NCBI RefSeq assembly: GCF_023343835.1 | Contig: NC_064440.1 | Location: 34,417,537 to 34,481,536 of the forward strand | From: Lagopus muta | Taxonomy: Eukaryota > Chordata > Aves > Galliformes > Phasianidae | DNA: 64,000 bases | Direction of reading: 5' to 3' | Part shown: piece after piece, positions 1 to 11,949 of the stretch | Numbering within the stretch: the first letter of the stretch is position 1 | Layout of the letters: each line of letters starts with the position of its first letter | Notes under the pieces: model-generated | The model's input: only the letters and a program-made list of their open reading frames with translations | Told to the model about the DNA's origin: nothing | The model's database searches: none | Program-made: the position numbers and the translations under genes

Positions 1-1932
1 ATATAGGAAATACTGCAGGAAAGCTGCATTGCTCTCTATCTTCATGCAACTATGGCACCATACAGAGCAAAACCACCAGGACAGGACTGCTCTCTAAAGA
101 AAGAAAACACCCAGCATTGCTTTGCATCAGCTTTAGCAGAAAAGCAGCCCACATCAGCATGCAGGTCAGCCACTGTTAGAAAGCTCCCCTTAGCAGTGCT
201 GAGTTTGGGGAAGGTCTCTAACTCAGAGCTTCCACGTGTCAAAACAGACTCCATAACACATAAAATGCAAATATCATCCTAAAAGAAACAACTACCTACC
301 TTTCTGATCCTTGTGAGTCTGAGTTATCCAAAGAATCCTCCCATTTCAGCTCCAGCACAGGATCACTACCACAGCATTCTTCCACCTGCCTTCGAGACTG
401 CTTATAAGCAGCTAGGAGCTAATTGACTTCACCTGCAAGTGCAAATCAGCAGGGCTGCTTGCATTTCTTGCAGGTGTGTGAGCTCTGGACTAACAGGATG
501 CTCAGTAGAAAGCCCTGAGGTGCTGCTGTACAGCTCTGCTCAGTGTAACTGCAAACCTGTCCGCTCTGATGTGCCTTGCAGAGTGACTGTGGTGTAGGAA
601 TATGTAAAACACACCTCTGAAAATAGATAAATAAAAGGTAGATAAGAAGTGTCTGACCTTAGATGGGCAGCTGTGCTATTTCAGTCTGTCCTTTCGCTCC
701 AGCTTGCTTGCTCACTGCTCTGCTGGGCTGAGAAGTTACCCCTTAGGTTGTACGTATAAACATTCACATTACTGCTAAGGCCCACATATTCATTTCTGCA
801 AGATTTTCATCGTGTTCCTCACGACACCACCTATGGGTTTCATTATTAATGCTGAATAGCTCTGCCTTCCAACAAAGAGAAAGCTCTGTTTTCCTCAATG
901 AACTTGGAGGTACCACTTGATGTACTCTAGGGCTGACACGTTCCTGCAAATAACGTGCCACGTGCCAAAGATGGCATTGTTTCCACTTCACCCATCAGCA
1001 GCACAGCGGAGCAAACAAGCCTCACAGCTTTGCTCTGCCATTCTTCTCCCTTCTCTTCAATGCATTTTTACTGCACGGATGCAGCCGTGCTCTTGGCCAT
1101 AAAAATGAACTGTGGTGCTTTGAAGGAAGATGTTCACATCTTAATTCTTCCTGCTCCAGCTGTCAGTCAGGCGCTGAGCTTATGATGTATACAACGTAGT
1201 GGTTTTGTAAGCTTCCTTCCTGGAAGCAGCAGCTTCAACTGGGGGAAGGAAAAAAAAAAATAAGCAGGACAGAAGAATGCTTTCTTGTTACCCATTGATT
1301 CCTCAAGCCATCACTTTTGTTGCTGAGCAAAGCAGCACAGCTCTGAGAGCCACTGGAAAGTGATTAAAATTTGGCAGCAGAATGTCTAAACCACTGGCGT
1401 TTCTATAGCAATAGGGAGAGTGCAAGATGTGAAGAAGCCTGTAGCATTGCTGCCATCCTGCTGTGAACCAGAGGTATAGTGCTCTGACTTTGGAGCCGGA
1501 AAGCCCATTTCTATTGACCCCCCCCCCCCTTCCAATTTAACAGGCTCCATTTTAATTCTCGGGCTGACTGCGGATTAAATGTTATGCTGTAAGCCAGATT
1601 GCCTGCCAGCTTATTTTCCTTAAGGGTTCCTTTTTGCAGAACCACAGCCGAATTCGGGTTGGGAGGTGCAGCATAAGCACAGCAGTCAGAATGATCCAAT
1701 TTGGGATGAGTTCTCACCTTTAGCTTCCTAAACAGAATCCTTTTGATGTGCCAACGCTACCGATCAGAGCCAACGCTGCTCACGAGTGCTGCTCATTTCT
1801 GGGGGAAAAAAATAAACCCAGCTAATTGTAATTGCCGAAATATGGATTCAGAAGCGTGATTATAGGCGCCCAGGTATGAAATTATGGCCATTTTAATCAA
1901 CTTCTCGCATTCCCTCTCCCATTTTCTCTTAG
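1..1932. other. IQCA1 intron (left edge), no exon recognised
   Basis: No Walker A exon or other IQCA1 exon is visible here. The last 200 bases before the acceptor are AT-rich and carry several ATTA/TAAT cores. A 10-base poly-C run lies near 1519. Confidence 0.6.
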
Positions 1933-2019
1933 GTGGCCAAGCAGCTGCAGCCTTCAGTCGTGTGGATCGGAGACACGGAGAAAACGTTCTACAAAGCAGT
2001 GCCCAAGGCTGAAGAACAG
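1933..2019 (+). CDS. IQCA1: IQCA1 coding exon (Walker B-like strand)
   Basis: The exon has 29 codons, enters and leaves in phase 0, and is bounded by a pyrimidine-rich acceptor (ttctcttag) and a GTGAGG donor. The translation [19 protein letters not shown] matches the IQCA1 AAA region. Confidence 0.88.
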
Positions 2020-5000
2020 GTGAGGTGCTCCTTTCTTATTTTGGTGCTGATAATTTCCAACACAAAGGAGCAGGTGTATCTCTCAGCTCAGCACATACTG
2101 GTATGACTGGACCCACCGAAGCTTGCTTGATCATCGCTTGTCTCACTAATGTGTTTTTTTTCTTTTAAGAGAGTCTTGTGACCTCTCAGGGGCTCTTAAG
2201 AAGTCACATTTCTCTCCTACCCAGCCGTATTTGCTGTATTTAAAAATAGTCCAGCCACTGCTCATCAGTGCACTGAAAAGCAGGAGAGAATAATGGAGAA
2301 TTTCAAAACGCGAGGCAAGAAGCTAAAAGTTAAGACGAGCTTAAACTGTTCGGGTCTATTAATTTGAGAAATTGGATGGAGCCAAAGTGAACAATAAAGT
2401 AACGAGGATAAATTTCCACTGTGAAAGAGAAGAGCATATATTAAACACTTATGTTTACAGATTATTTTCTTTGGGCTCCCCGGAGTCCTGTTAGCTTCCA
2501 TTCCTTCCTGCCTTGTGCAGCTTCCCCACCAGAAAGAAAATTAAAACACTGCCCAATAGGCACAGCAACTCAGCCACTGCAGCAGAGAGCCGTTCACCTG
2601 AAGTCCTGATTAGATTCATGCTGCTTGCAAAATAGTTCACAAAACCAAAGCTTTCTTTTTTTCCTAAGGCAAGTGCTTCGTGTTTGGGCTGTGTGATGGA
2701 CACGAGCCTGGTGATTTGGAAGACTGTATCATGCTGGATGAGGCCACTGAGTGCTGAGAGGGCTGCGTGAGCTCATGGGTGTGCAGGGCTTGATGCCCTC
2801 TAGTGGTTCTTACACTGGGAGTGAACGTTCAAGTGCAAATGGGGATTAAAATGAAGACTAGAGGCCAAAGGTTGCCTGGAGCACTCGTGAGCTTTATCTG
2901 CTTTGAAAGGAAAAATAAAACAAAGTAGTCTCTGTCCAATCCTCTGTAAAGGGTGCAGAGCAGTCAGATATCAAATACGTTATGGTAACCCAGCTGCCAT
3001 GGATGACATGCAAGCAGTTAAGCCACTCAAACAAATAGGGGTCACCTTCACCATTCACCCCACTTTTCTCCAGCTCAGGTGCACGTGATGGCTGAGATCC
3101 TAGCTTGCCTCTGTGACAGGTTCTCTTGCTACTGATATATTTCTTTCAAGGTGGAGGAGGTAATGTTAGCTTTCAGTACATATCCATTAACTGCGTGCAC
3201 TCTGGACACACATTACCTTCAAAAGTGTAGCAGGAGCTGCTGACACACAAATGCCAGTCAGTAGGCTTGACACAAGAGTGGAATCTTTCCCTTGTCTCTA
3301 GCACCAGTACCTTTATGATTTGAAAATAAAGATTCCTACAGGCTAAGCAACGAGCACCCATAACAAAAGAGGGACTAATGGGTATCCGTGAATATCACAT
3401 CACCCCCAAAAAACTCTAAGTGCTCTAAATGCAGGGGATAAACTGGGGCTTATTTTTGTGAGACAGGAGTCAATTGCTTTAAAAATTCTCTGCATCTTCT
3501 GGCAGATCACATTTTCCCAGCAAAAGACACTTTATTAGTCTAAGAAAGGTTGGTCTGAAATTGAGGCAGCTGCCAACTGCATAGCAAAAAACGCACACCT
3601 AGAGTAAGGCTCTCCATTGAGTGTGATTGACTGGGGTGTTAAGCCTCAGTTATTTCTGGAGAGGCTTCTAAGTCATCAGACTTTTCTGAATACGTAAAAT
3701 GGTAGAATGGCTTGGGTTGGAATGGACTTCAAGGATCATCAAGCTCCAACTCCCCTGCAACGTGCAGGGCCCCCAACCTTCACATCTAACACTGGATCCC
3801 TAACCCAGTTATTCATTTGCAGAATAACACCTCAGCAATTTGATGAAGTTTTCCCAACCAATTTTCACTTGATCCTCATCAAACTTAAGTAGCCAGTGAA
3901 AAGTTCTGCTCAACGGACATCTGTTCTGTTGATAAGAGTTGAATATTCATAATAAGGTCTAACAGCAATCATCACAAAGATCTGAGTCCCGAGTTCAAAG
4001 AGCTGAGATTCCCAGCAAGGTGAAATCAAAGAAGAAATCAGGGAGCGTGTTTTTCATCTTGAAAATACCAGCAGGGGTTGGTAGACAAGAACCTTCATGA
4101 ACTATGAGAATTCCAGGCCAGGTTACATACCCATGTGTTCCTTCTATCCATTAGGGATCACCAAGTGCGCAGGTCCAAGCAATATTTCTTGAACTGAAAA
4201 ATAAGGATTTCCTACTTTAAATTAGTTGTTGCTTCCTTCCTGCTTTCCAGGAGAGAGCCAGCAAATGCTCTAATAAAAAACACGAGCACTCAAACCCACG
4301 AATCCCTGGGCAGAAATCAGTTTGCAGAAGATAAGGGCTTTCTACTCAGGTTGAGCATCTAGCCTGTTTGTACTAAGTTGCAAAGAAACTAGTGGAAAAA
4401 AACCCAAATCCCATTGCAGATAGCATGTCTATGTATAACACACATACCTACATTATTCATATCTACAGTCGTTGCTTCACCTCATTAACTCTAAATTGTC
4501 AGTACTGATAAGAACTCTTTCCCCCTTGTATTCACATGCGCTCTCTGAAGATGAATCCGAAACGTCTGGAAAAGATTCTCCCCAAATTCCTGAAGGCTTT
4601 GAAAGCAGAGGACAGAGTGCTGCTGGTGGGGACCACCAGCCGGCCCTTTGATGCCAAGATCAAACCTTTCTGCAAAGTTTACCAAAAAATCATCCTGATC
4701 CCTCGGCCTGACTATGCTTCAAGATTCGGCAAGTACCTCGGGTCTTTCTGACAACTACTGATGCACTTAATAATGTGAATTACTGCAAGAAAAGTGGTGG
4801 TTTGTTCACGTCCTTCAGAAGTGGCTGGTAGATGGGCTTTTGTTCCCAGAGGTATCATTTTCTCCTGATTGTATCGTGTGGTTTAATACACTTTTCTGGG
4901 TACTGTGTAGTCTGGATGTGGTGACTCATAAGCAGAAGGGCCGTTGAGGTTCAGTCTAAAGATGATGTGGAAGAAAGATTTAGGACTATTCACAGTGACA

Positions 5001-8000
5001 CCAAACACTTCTAAGCCAGGAATCTGAATGGTACCTTTCTCCCATCAGAAGCTCCTAGCATGAATATCCCTATTGATCACCACATCAAGGAGAACAGACT
5101 CCTTCCATGCCACTGATCTCTGGTGGATCATATCCCAGAAGAATACAGAATGAAAAGAAGCCTCATTGAGTCCGGAGACCTCGCTACACAACTGTGCTCT
5201 GAGTAAACCAGACAATATTGCTCCACATCTTCATCTCGTTACAAAATGATGCAACTGTGTTTTGAAGTCCATTTCTGCGCTGCCTTTCAAGGAGGCAGCC
5301 AAGGTACTGAGATGATGCATGTTTGGGCAAGCTCAAGACAGATTTTGACTGTCTAGCACGTTGTAAATCTCTCCCACATTCAATAATTTTCAGTGTGGAT
5401 GGGAAACGGTCCTTAAGCAGGCTAACATGTGTTTCATGTTAAGTTACAGCTCTGATTAATTGCTAACAGATAAGGGACTTGAATAAGACCTAGAGAAAGG
5501 AGGTGATAGCAGCTGAATTTAGCTACGTTCACTCCTGAGGACTGAACCTGTCACATTCTGGGATTCTCACCACTAATTTGGAGTCAGAAGGGCCAGCCGA
5601 AGGGATTTCAGCTTGCAAACCTCAGAATGCCCCAAAAAGTTAACTCTTGACATATTGAAGGAGATTAAATTTCTAGTTTTAATTCTTTGATGTTGTCCCA
5701 TTTAAGGCAGTACCCGCCTTGGAGTTCAATGGAAACAAGGTCGTTACAGCACAGAGCGCTCATCTTCCCATCATGGCAAACTCCAGTGCCTAACAGCCAA
5801 TCTGAGAACTGATGAAAACCTTTTTTGGCCATGGCATAACAACCACAAACAGCCACAGTGCACAGACTTTACCCATTCACTACAACCTTCCTTTTGCTAC
5901 AGACCAGAAAACTCCATTCTGTGCATGGTGGCAAACGTGCAGTGGAAACCATTAGGCTGGTAACACCAGCTTTCCACCCAGCTTTTTCATATCCCTCCGA
6001 GATAGTCCACTTGATTGCAAATTACACATCAACAACAACAAACTATTGCTCTGATTACTTCATTTTTGTCAGCAAAATCTGAGGCAGTTCGGGTATCACT
6101 GGTCTGAGCTTGCAGCTACAAGAAACAAGCAGGTCCACCATTATTCAAGAAGCAAAATGCCAATCACAGAGACATTTACACCTGCATACAACATGTGCCT
6201 GCGTAGCTGGAGGCACTGGGCTTCAAAACCAGACTTCAAGTCCCCATACCAGCCCTATGCACATGGAGGAACCCTAACCCTAACTCTGTTCTTAGGGTGA
6301 CCCATCAGGTCACCCAAATTAAGCCAGGCTGTTAATGGAAGTGCTTAACTCTGCACCCCCAAATGGGGAAATACTGGCTTCCTTTCCATGTATACTCATT
6401 TATTTAAGCAGCCCTTTCCATTTTTACCTTGTGTGCCCATAATGCAGAACTGTTTCTCCTGCTTTCCTTAACACGTGTCTTTGGCATTCTCTCTCTTTCT
6501 ATTTTGGACTCTGCTGAGCAGCGTTATGGAAACACGCCATCACACAGCGTGGTGGAGAGATCACCAAGCTGCTGAGCATCAGCTGCCTGGCCAAGCTGTC
6601 GGACGGCTTCACCCAGGGCCGCATCGTGAGGGCAGTGCAGGCAGTGCTGAGCGAGCTGCGCCTCCTACAGATGGCCAGGAAGCCCTTGCGCACTGCTGAG
6701 TTCCTCACCCCGCTGGCCAGCCAGGACCCCGTGTACAATGAGGAGGAGGAAACGTTTAAGGTGATGTTAGGAGCTGTGCTAACTGGCTGTCTCTTCTCAT
6801 CCCCTGTTGCCTGGGCATATTTGACCTGGGGATCTGCTCATTCTGCTGGTGCCCTTGCATGCATGGATAAATGTGTGCCATGAGTGTGGTGCATCCATCT
6901 TTGCTTGGTGGGAGCTGACAAGTGTAAGCCTGGCTGTATTTTCTTCAGGAGGCAGAGAGCTTGGACATCCAGGATCCTCGGGGTCAAATTCTAAGTCCTT
7001 TTCTTAACATTTTCTCAAATGAGAATTTTCTCACACGAGTTTTTGTCTGTGGGATTCAAAAAGTGAGTTTCCACTCCCAGGGCCATAAAATATTTAAGGC
7101 AAACACTGGTGTGCTGCACGCACCTCAAATACACATGGGTCATGCTGCAAGAGGTGGTCAGCGGGCATGGTGGGCTGGGACTGAGCTACAGATGATCTGA
7201 AACGTTAAGCTTTTCCAAGCTTAACATGGTTCAATGATTCCATGGGCATGCTTGCAGACCACAGAGGTCTCCCACCAAGAGGTTTCCTTTCCGTTCTGCT
7301 CTTTGCACATCCCTTGGCTCTGCATCCCCATAGCACCTTGCAAATAAATAGCATGCAGTCCCTAGCAGCCTGGTGCAAACCACCTTCCACTGCTACCCTA
7401 ATGATAGTGGATATTTCTCCCAGCTCTGCTGAATGCTGTCCAATTTCCACTTTGAGCCATTTGGCTCACTCAGCATAGGCAGCATTTGTGATATTTGGCA
7501 AATCACTCTTGTTTTCCTCGTGCTTCCTATCTAAACCAATATCTTCCCTCAGGGAGAGGCTAATAGTTCAGTGTTGCAGCGCAGGAAAAAAACCTCCTAT
7601 CATTCCCAGCTCCGAGTCGTAATCCATTTGTGCCCTGTAACACAAGAGCTAGCATTTAGCACAAGTCTAACTCACGAATGCTGTTCCACTTCCCACAGCC
7701 ATGCCTGTTTTGTACAGCAAGGAGCACGCAGGCAGCACTTCATTTTGAACACTGCTACTGTCGCCCTCAGCGCCCCACGGCCGTCGTTTCCTTGCGTTAA
7801 TTACAGCCCTTAAGAAAGTGTTTCCTTTTATCTGCGTTCAATTTGTTTCCCTTTAAATGTCACGGAGCCTGGCACCTGTAATATGGCACAGGGGATGAGG
7901 ACCGTCAAAATGGCCTCATGCATCAATTAACTCAGTATCCTCATCTCTCCGCACACAGAAGGACCTTTTCCTGAGCCTCTAATCATTGCCATTGCTGGAC

Positions 8001-9982
8001 CTCTTCTGTTGCTTTGCTTTGTCCCTTTTGAAGCGGGGTGGCTAAAACTTAAAGCAGCATTCAAAGTGAAGATTAGCGCTGTGATGAATCTTTGATTTCT
8101 ATTCTCTGGAAACATGAATCTCCCTGTTTGACATTTATATTCCGCCAGCGTTCCGAAATGAATATAAATAATGCAAAAATTTTGTGATAACGTGATTTCT
8201 TTGTCCAATTTACTCCAATTTCTGGCCCAATTATCCATCCGCCACGTTCCTGAAATTAAAAATCATCGCCCCAGTGGGACTGATACAAATCCTCGCACAG
8301 AAATAACAGCAGTCCTACAGAGCAACGGGTGCTCAGCCAGCACTCCAGCTCTGCCTGGCAGTGGCTGATATGAAACACGTGTAAGATGTAGGAAAACCCA
8401 TACCAAAGAGCTGTGGATGTCATTCCTGAAGGTTTTTAACTCTGATCTGTCACATACCGTCCATCACTTACATCCCCAGCTCAGGTGCTGGTGGCCTACA
8501 GTGATATACCTTTTCCTTTAGCCGTATCTGAGGAGCTGGCTTCATTAAGACCTGTTAGAATCATAGAATGGCCTGGGTTGAAAAAGACCACAGTGATCAC
8601 CCAGCTCCAACCCCCTGCTGTGTGTAGGTCACCAACCAGCAGACCAGGCTGCCCAGAGTCACATCCAGCCTGGGCTTCGATGCCTGCAGGGATGGGGCAT
8701 CCACAGCCTCCTCGGGCAACCTGTTCCATTGGGTCTTTCCCAGGAGTTTCCCTAAAGCATATAGCTGTCCTGGTAACCAGGTAGCTGCTTTGCTAATCAA
8801 AAAGACAAAAGCAGACAGCCTTGCATGCCCATTAGCAGGCAGTTTGTTGCATCTGAATAGATTCATAGAATCACAGATTCATTCAGTTGGGAAAAGTCCT
8901 CTCAGATCCTCAAGTCCAACTCCACCACACCATGCCCAATGCCCATGGCCCTCAGTGCCACATCCCCATGGTTATGGAACACCTCCAGGGATGGTGACCC
9001 CAAGACCTCCGTGAGCAGCTGTGCCACTGCAGCACTGAGAGTTTTCTGAGAATAAATGGTTCTTAATATCCAACGTGCACCAGAGGAGACAGAGCCGTGG
9101 CATTAAACAGTGGTTTGTGGCCAGAGGAAAGACTTCAATTTCAGATGGAAGAGTACAGCCAAATGAGAACAAATGCGTTTTATCCATCATGTCAGCACCT
9201 AGTGGCACGTTAATCTCTGGTGTGGGCAGGCCTTGCTGATAAAGTTCTGCGTATACATATGAGGATTGACTAATTCCCACACAGTTCTCATTTTAAAGCA
9301 CTGCCCTCTCTTTCGTTTTACATTATTTTAACGTGGCCTTGTTGACATTACAGCCCAGGAGCTTGGCAAGTGTGCGGAGCGACCATACCAAAACCATTTA
9401 CAAGTCACAGGACTGTGAACAGGCATCTGAAAGCAATAAACAGGTTTTTAATGTTCGGGGTTTGTTTGGTTTCTTAAGCTCTCTCATTGAAATAAAAACT
9501 GTCTGGGTCGATTTGCAGAACCATGAGAAGCATATGCTTTGTCTGCTGCCAAGTTTCAGACCAGAAAGGGTTTTGACAAGAGCTATACGCCTTGGAAATA
9601 GGGTTGATCGCAGAAGTTCTAACATTTCCATAACTATAGCAACACAAATGGCCCGGCTAAGTATTCCTGTTAATGAGACACACTTCACGCAGGCAATCAC
9701 CATACTTCTTGTTATAATGATGTCCTCAAGAGATCTAAGGGTTTTATTTCTGCTGCTCCACAAACCGGCCAAGGTTTTAAGAATTTTGTATGGAGTGCTC
9801 CATTGTAGCAGTAAAAGGTCTCTTAACTGTTCATTATTATTATTTTTTTTAATATTATTAAAGCATACCTGTGCTTTCTGGTTCTCCAGGCTTGGTATGC
9901 CAAGACACCGCTGGGTCGAGCACGAAGCAAAGCAGCGGCGAAGAGCGAGAAAGCAGGAAAAGGAAAAGGGAAAAAGAAATAA
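1933..9982 (+). CDS. IQCA1: IQCA1 (IQ motif and AAA domain protein, DRC11), last four coding exons
   Basis: Join 1933-2019, 4551-4728, 6522-6760, 9890-9982; the 5' part lies left of the window. The join is open throughout and encodes the last 198 residues. It begins just before a Walker B-like strand ([12 protein letters not shown]), continues through the rest of the AAA ATPase core ([14 protein letters not shown], then [13 protein letters not shown]) and the AAA lid helices ([16 protein letters not shown]), and ends in a Lys/Gly-rich basic tail. The family is known as a ciliary protein of the nexin-dynein regulatory complex. The Walker B segment reads GDTE rather than a plain DE pair, so catalysis may be weak (inference). 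IQCA1 rather than IQCA1L is chosen because the neighbours are ASB18, GBX2 and AGAP1. Reading frame phases agree at all three junctions, one of which uses a GC donor. Confidence 0.9.
2020..4550. other. IQCA1 intron
   Basis: The only content recognised in this intron is a short CR1 3'-end fragment near 3703-3800. The rest is single-copy-looking, AT-rich DNA. Confidence 0.6.
3703..3800 (-). repeat. CR1 LINE 3'-end fragment
   Basis: The stretch starts with tagaatggcttgggttgg, the reverse complement of the CR1 3' terminus, and carries the usual downstream wording (aaggatcatcaagctccaa). It is 5'-truncated, as is typical of avian CR1. Confidence 0.8.
4551..4728 (+). CDS. IQCA1: IQCA1 coding exon ending at a GC donor
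   Basis: The exon has 178 bp, starts in phase 0 and ends in phase 1. It encodes [17 protein letters not shown] through RPDYASRF. The 3' boundary is G|GCAAGTA, a GC donor with an otherwise strong consensus. No GT in this position keeps the family sequence, whereas joining to 6522 restores the RF-A-LWKH sequence expected of the family. Confidence 0.86.
4729..6521. other. IQCA1 intron (GC-AG type)
   Basis: The intron begins GCAAGT and ends CAG. It contains a short telomere-like stretch near 6271. No repeat family was recognised otherwise. Confidence 0.7.
6271..6285 (-). repeat. Short interstitial telomere-like repeat
   Basis: About 2.5 units of CCCTAA (accctaaccctaact), too short to be a functional or clearly fusion-derived array. 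Confidence 0.5.
6522..6760 (+). CDS. IQCA1: IQCA1 coding exon (AAA lid)
   Basis: The exon has 239 bp, starts in phase 1 and ends in phase 0. It follows an acceptor at 6520-6521 and precedes a GTGATG donor. It encodes [18 protein letters not shown], the lid helices, and the acidic segment [12 protein letters not shown] that precedes the tail. Confidence 0.88.
7830..8290. promoter_or_regulatory. Candidate conserved non-coding element in the IQCA1 intron
   Basis: This stretch is AT-rich, not repetitive, and dense in ATTA/TAAT and TGACA-type cores. It looks like vertebrate developmental enhancer DNA. The call rests on composition and position in the GBX2 neighbourhood only. Confidence 0.3.
8556..8735 (-). 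repeat. CR1 LINE 3'-end fragment
   Basis: It starts tagaatcatagaatggcc and runs through the conserved CR1 block ending near ggcaacctgttccattggg. Reverse orientation. Confidence 0.88.
8859..9080 (-). repeat. CR1 LINE 3'-end fragment, second subfamily
   Basis: It starts tagattcatagaatcacag and continues with aaagtcctctcagatcctc and gagcagctgtgccactgcag, the wording of a different CR1 subfamily from the copy at 8556. Confidence 0.85.
9290..9860. promoter_or_regulatory. Candidate conserved non-coding element upstream of the last IQCA1 exon
   Basis: A 570-base stretch of AT-rich, non-repetitive DNA with many short homeodomain-type cores. It is free of stop codons over long spans in one frame on each strand, but it has no protein-like composition, so a regulatory role is a better guess than coding. 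Confidence 0.3.
9890..9982 (+). CDS. IQCA1: IQCA1 last coding exon, basic tail and stop
   Basis: The exon starts after ttctccag in phase 0 with [18 protein letters not shown] and ends in a run of Gly-Lys residues before TAA at 9980-9982. This Lys-rich C-terminus is characteristic of IQCA1 and IQCA1L. Confidence 0.9.
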   Translation, partial: AWYAKTPLGRARSKAAAKSEKAGKGKGKKK

Positions 9983-10085
9983 GAAGGTGAAGGAAAAGAG
10001 ACAACACCAACTTCCTCCAGAATCCTGTGTCCGGCAATGGCCATCACTGGACAAGGGGGAGATGTTAGGAAAGCAGGCATTCTGG

Positions 10086-10091
10086 AATAAA
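10086..10091 (+). terminator. IQCA1: Probable IQCA1 polyA signal
   Basis: A canonical AATAAA lies 104 bases after the IQCA1 stop codon, which would give a short 3' UTR. Confidence 0.65.
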
Positions 10092-10129
10092 GCACCACAA
10101 GTTAAAACAAAGAGAACTCATTTCTGAAT

Positions 10130-10600
10130 GTATTTTTAAATGTTAATAGGACGAGACATCAATGTGACAAGTAGCTCTCAGAGGATAAAGAGTTAATGGC
10201 CATCGACTTGCTCAAGCATTATTTATTCCGAGAGGTTTTAGGGGGCAGAGGGGTTCATTACTCAGAACTGTAACATGCCATCAACTTTTAGGCTACCCTC
10301 ATTTATTTCAGCAAGTAACTCTCCTTAAAAATTGATGTCACGTTAATGTCTTTCATTACTTTAATACCCTATATGCTTTATAAAACTAACTGCTTTATAT
10401 ATCTGTAAGTCTAATGTGTTACAGTTCTCGATAAAACTATTACGGCCGTAAAGACTGCTTTTTAATTGGGATGGATTATAAGACACTTAATGCCATGTAT
10501 TTACATAGCCATGCACTTCTTCACCTTTAGATGCATCAGCGTGGGTAGATTAATGCATGCATTCACAGAAAACAACACCAAAAGCAGAGCCAAAGCAAAG
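10130..10600. promoter_or_regulatory. Candidate conserved non-coding element
   Basis: A non-repetitive, AT-rich block directly after the IQCA1 polyA site, with many TTAAT, ATTTATT and ATGCAT-type cores (for example near 10550-10562). Composition is enhancer-like. Conservation was not measured. Confidence 0.3.
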
Positions 10601-11683
10601 GGCAATGTTCAGGTTGGTGGAAGAGAGGGGGATGGAACTGAGCCTTTCCTGCTCTTAGAGAGAAATCAGCTGTAAAAAGATGCTCCTGGAAGAGGTAGGC
10701 AGAACATATGGAAAGATTCCTGTAGGTACAGAAAACAATTCAGGTAATCATATCATTGAGCACAGCAGAAGGGTCTGGCTGGCTCTGGTTAATAAAGTGA
10801 GTTTTCTCCTCAAGGGAGGCTGCTGTGCTAACACAGCAAACTCCCTTTTCTCGTGGTCCTCACTGGCCAGCCCCTTCGGCCACCTGGCACAGGGCTCTCC
10901 TGAATTTCAGCCCTCCTGCCTTGAGGCTGCATCCCCTGGGGGACCCATATTACAAGAGAGGAAATGTTTGCCAGATCCCTGTGCAAAGCCCCAGGGTTTT
11001 GTGAGGCTGTGTGAGCCTTCCAGCAGCCTCCAGCCATCCAGCAGCAATCCAGCTGCTGGAGCCTCATCGTGACCTACACAAGGGACTGCTGAGTACAAGT
11101 TTCCAGGCCCCGATTTAATCATTTCCAACAGAGCAGCCTCAACATTTGGCTTCCCTTTCTTTACTCCTTCTTTGCAGACTCTGTCTTTGCAACCTTCTTG
11201 GTGACTTGCAGCAGGCTGATGCGTGCATGGTGTGATGAGGAGGAGACAAAGCAGGCAGGAGGTCGGCTTCCAGGGCAAAGCCAGCAGAGAGCAGGAAACT
11301 CTGCCATGTTTGGCTGCCTTTAGTCAAGCTTGAGCCCTCCTTTAGTCCTCTTAGGGGGCCATGGAGCAATTGTAATGCTGTTTATAATTGTTATTACAGA
11401 AAGCGCAGCTACTTGAAAATGAAGCTGTTGCAACAAGCAGAGCCAGCCCACAGTATTTCAATGTCAGTGGATGAAGTATTGAATTAAGTTGCCCTGGCTG
11501 GATCTGCTGCAGAGCCTAACCATGCTGTGAGGCTAACCGGTCTCCCACATACAGTGCTGCTATGCCAAGGTGCTGCAGAGAAAAGCATGGCAAAGCCCAC
11601 TGCAGGCATTGCACAGCGCTTTGCAGGTGCAGCTTCCTTGCATGGCAGCCCTAACACCCGGCGAGGAAGAAAAATCCTCCTTT

Positions 11684-11830
11684 GTAGAATCACACAATCA
11701 TTCCAATTGGAAAAGACCTCTCAGATCCCCAAGCCCACCCCACCATGCCCACTGACCACATCCCTCAGTGCCACATCTCCACAGCTCACAAATTGGATGG
11801 TAACCCCCCCACATTCTGGCTGGTGAAGCA
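11684..11830 (-). repeat. CR1 LINE 3'-end fragment
   Basis: It starts tagaatcacacaatcattcc and continues aaaagacctctcagatccc, the same subfamily wording as the copy at 8859. The outer boundary is uncertain. Confidence 0.8.
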
Positions 11831-11949
11831 CACCCCATCCTCTGCACAGCCCCCAGCAAGAGGCCAGGTTGTTTTGGGGCCAGCACCTCAAGCAGGCTGG
11901 GCACTAGGCTGCCTTGTGGGAGGCAATCCACAGCAAAGTTGAGCAACGA

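Larger units (their letters stand above)
6761..9889. other. IQCA1 last intron
   Basis: The intron holds two reverse-orientation CR1 ends (8556-8735 and 8859-9080). Two TAAT-rich stretches (about 7830-8290 and 9290-9860) look like conserved non-coding DNA. Confidence 0.6.

Noticed and set aside
9333-10127. 264-codon plus-strand ORF across the last IQCA1 exon
   Set aside because: It reads the real exon in the wrong frame, its composition is not protein-like, and the correct IQCA1 frame with splice sites explains the exon.
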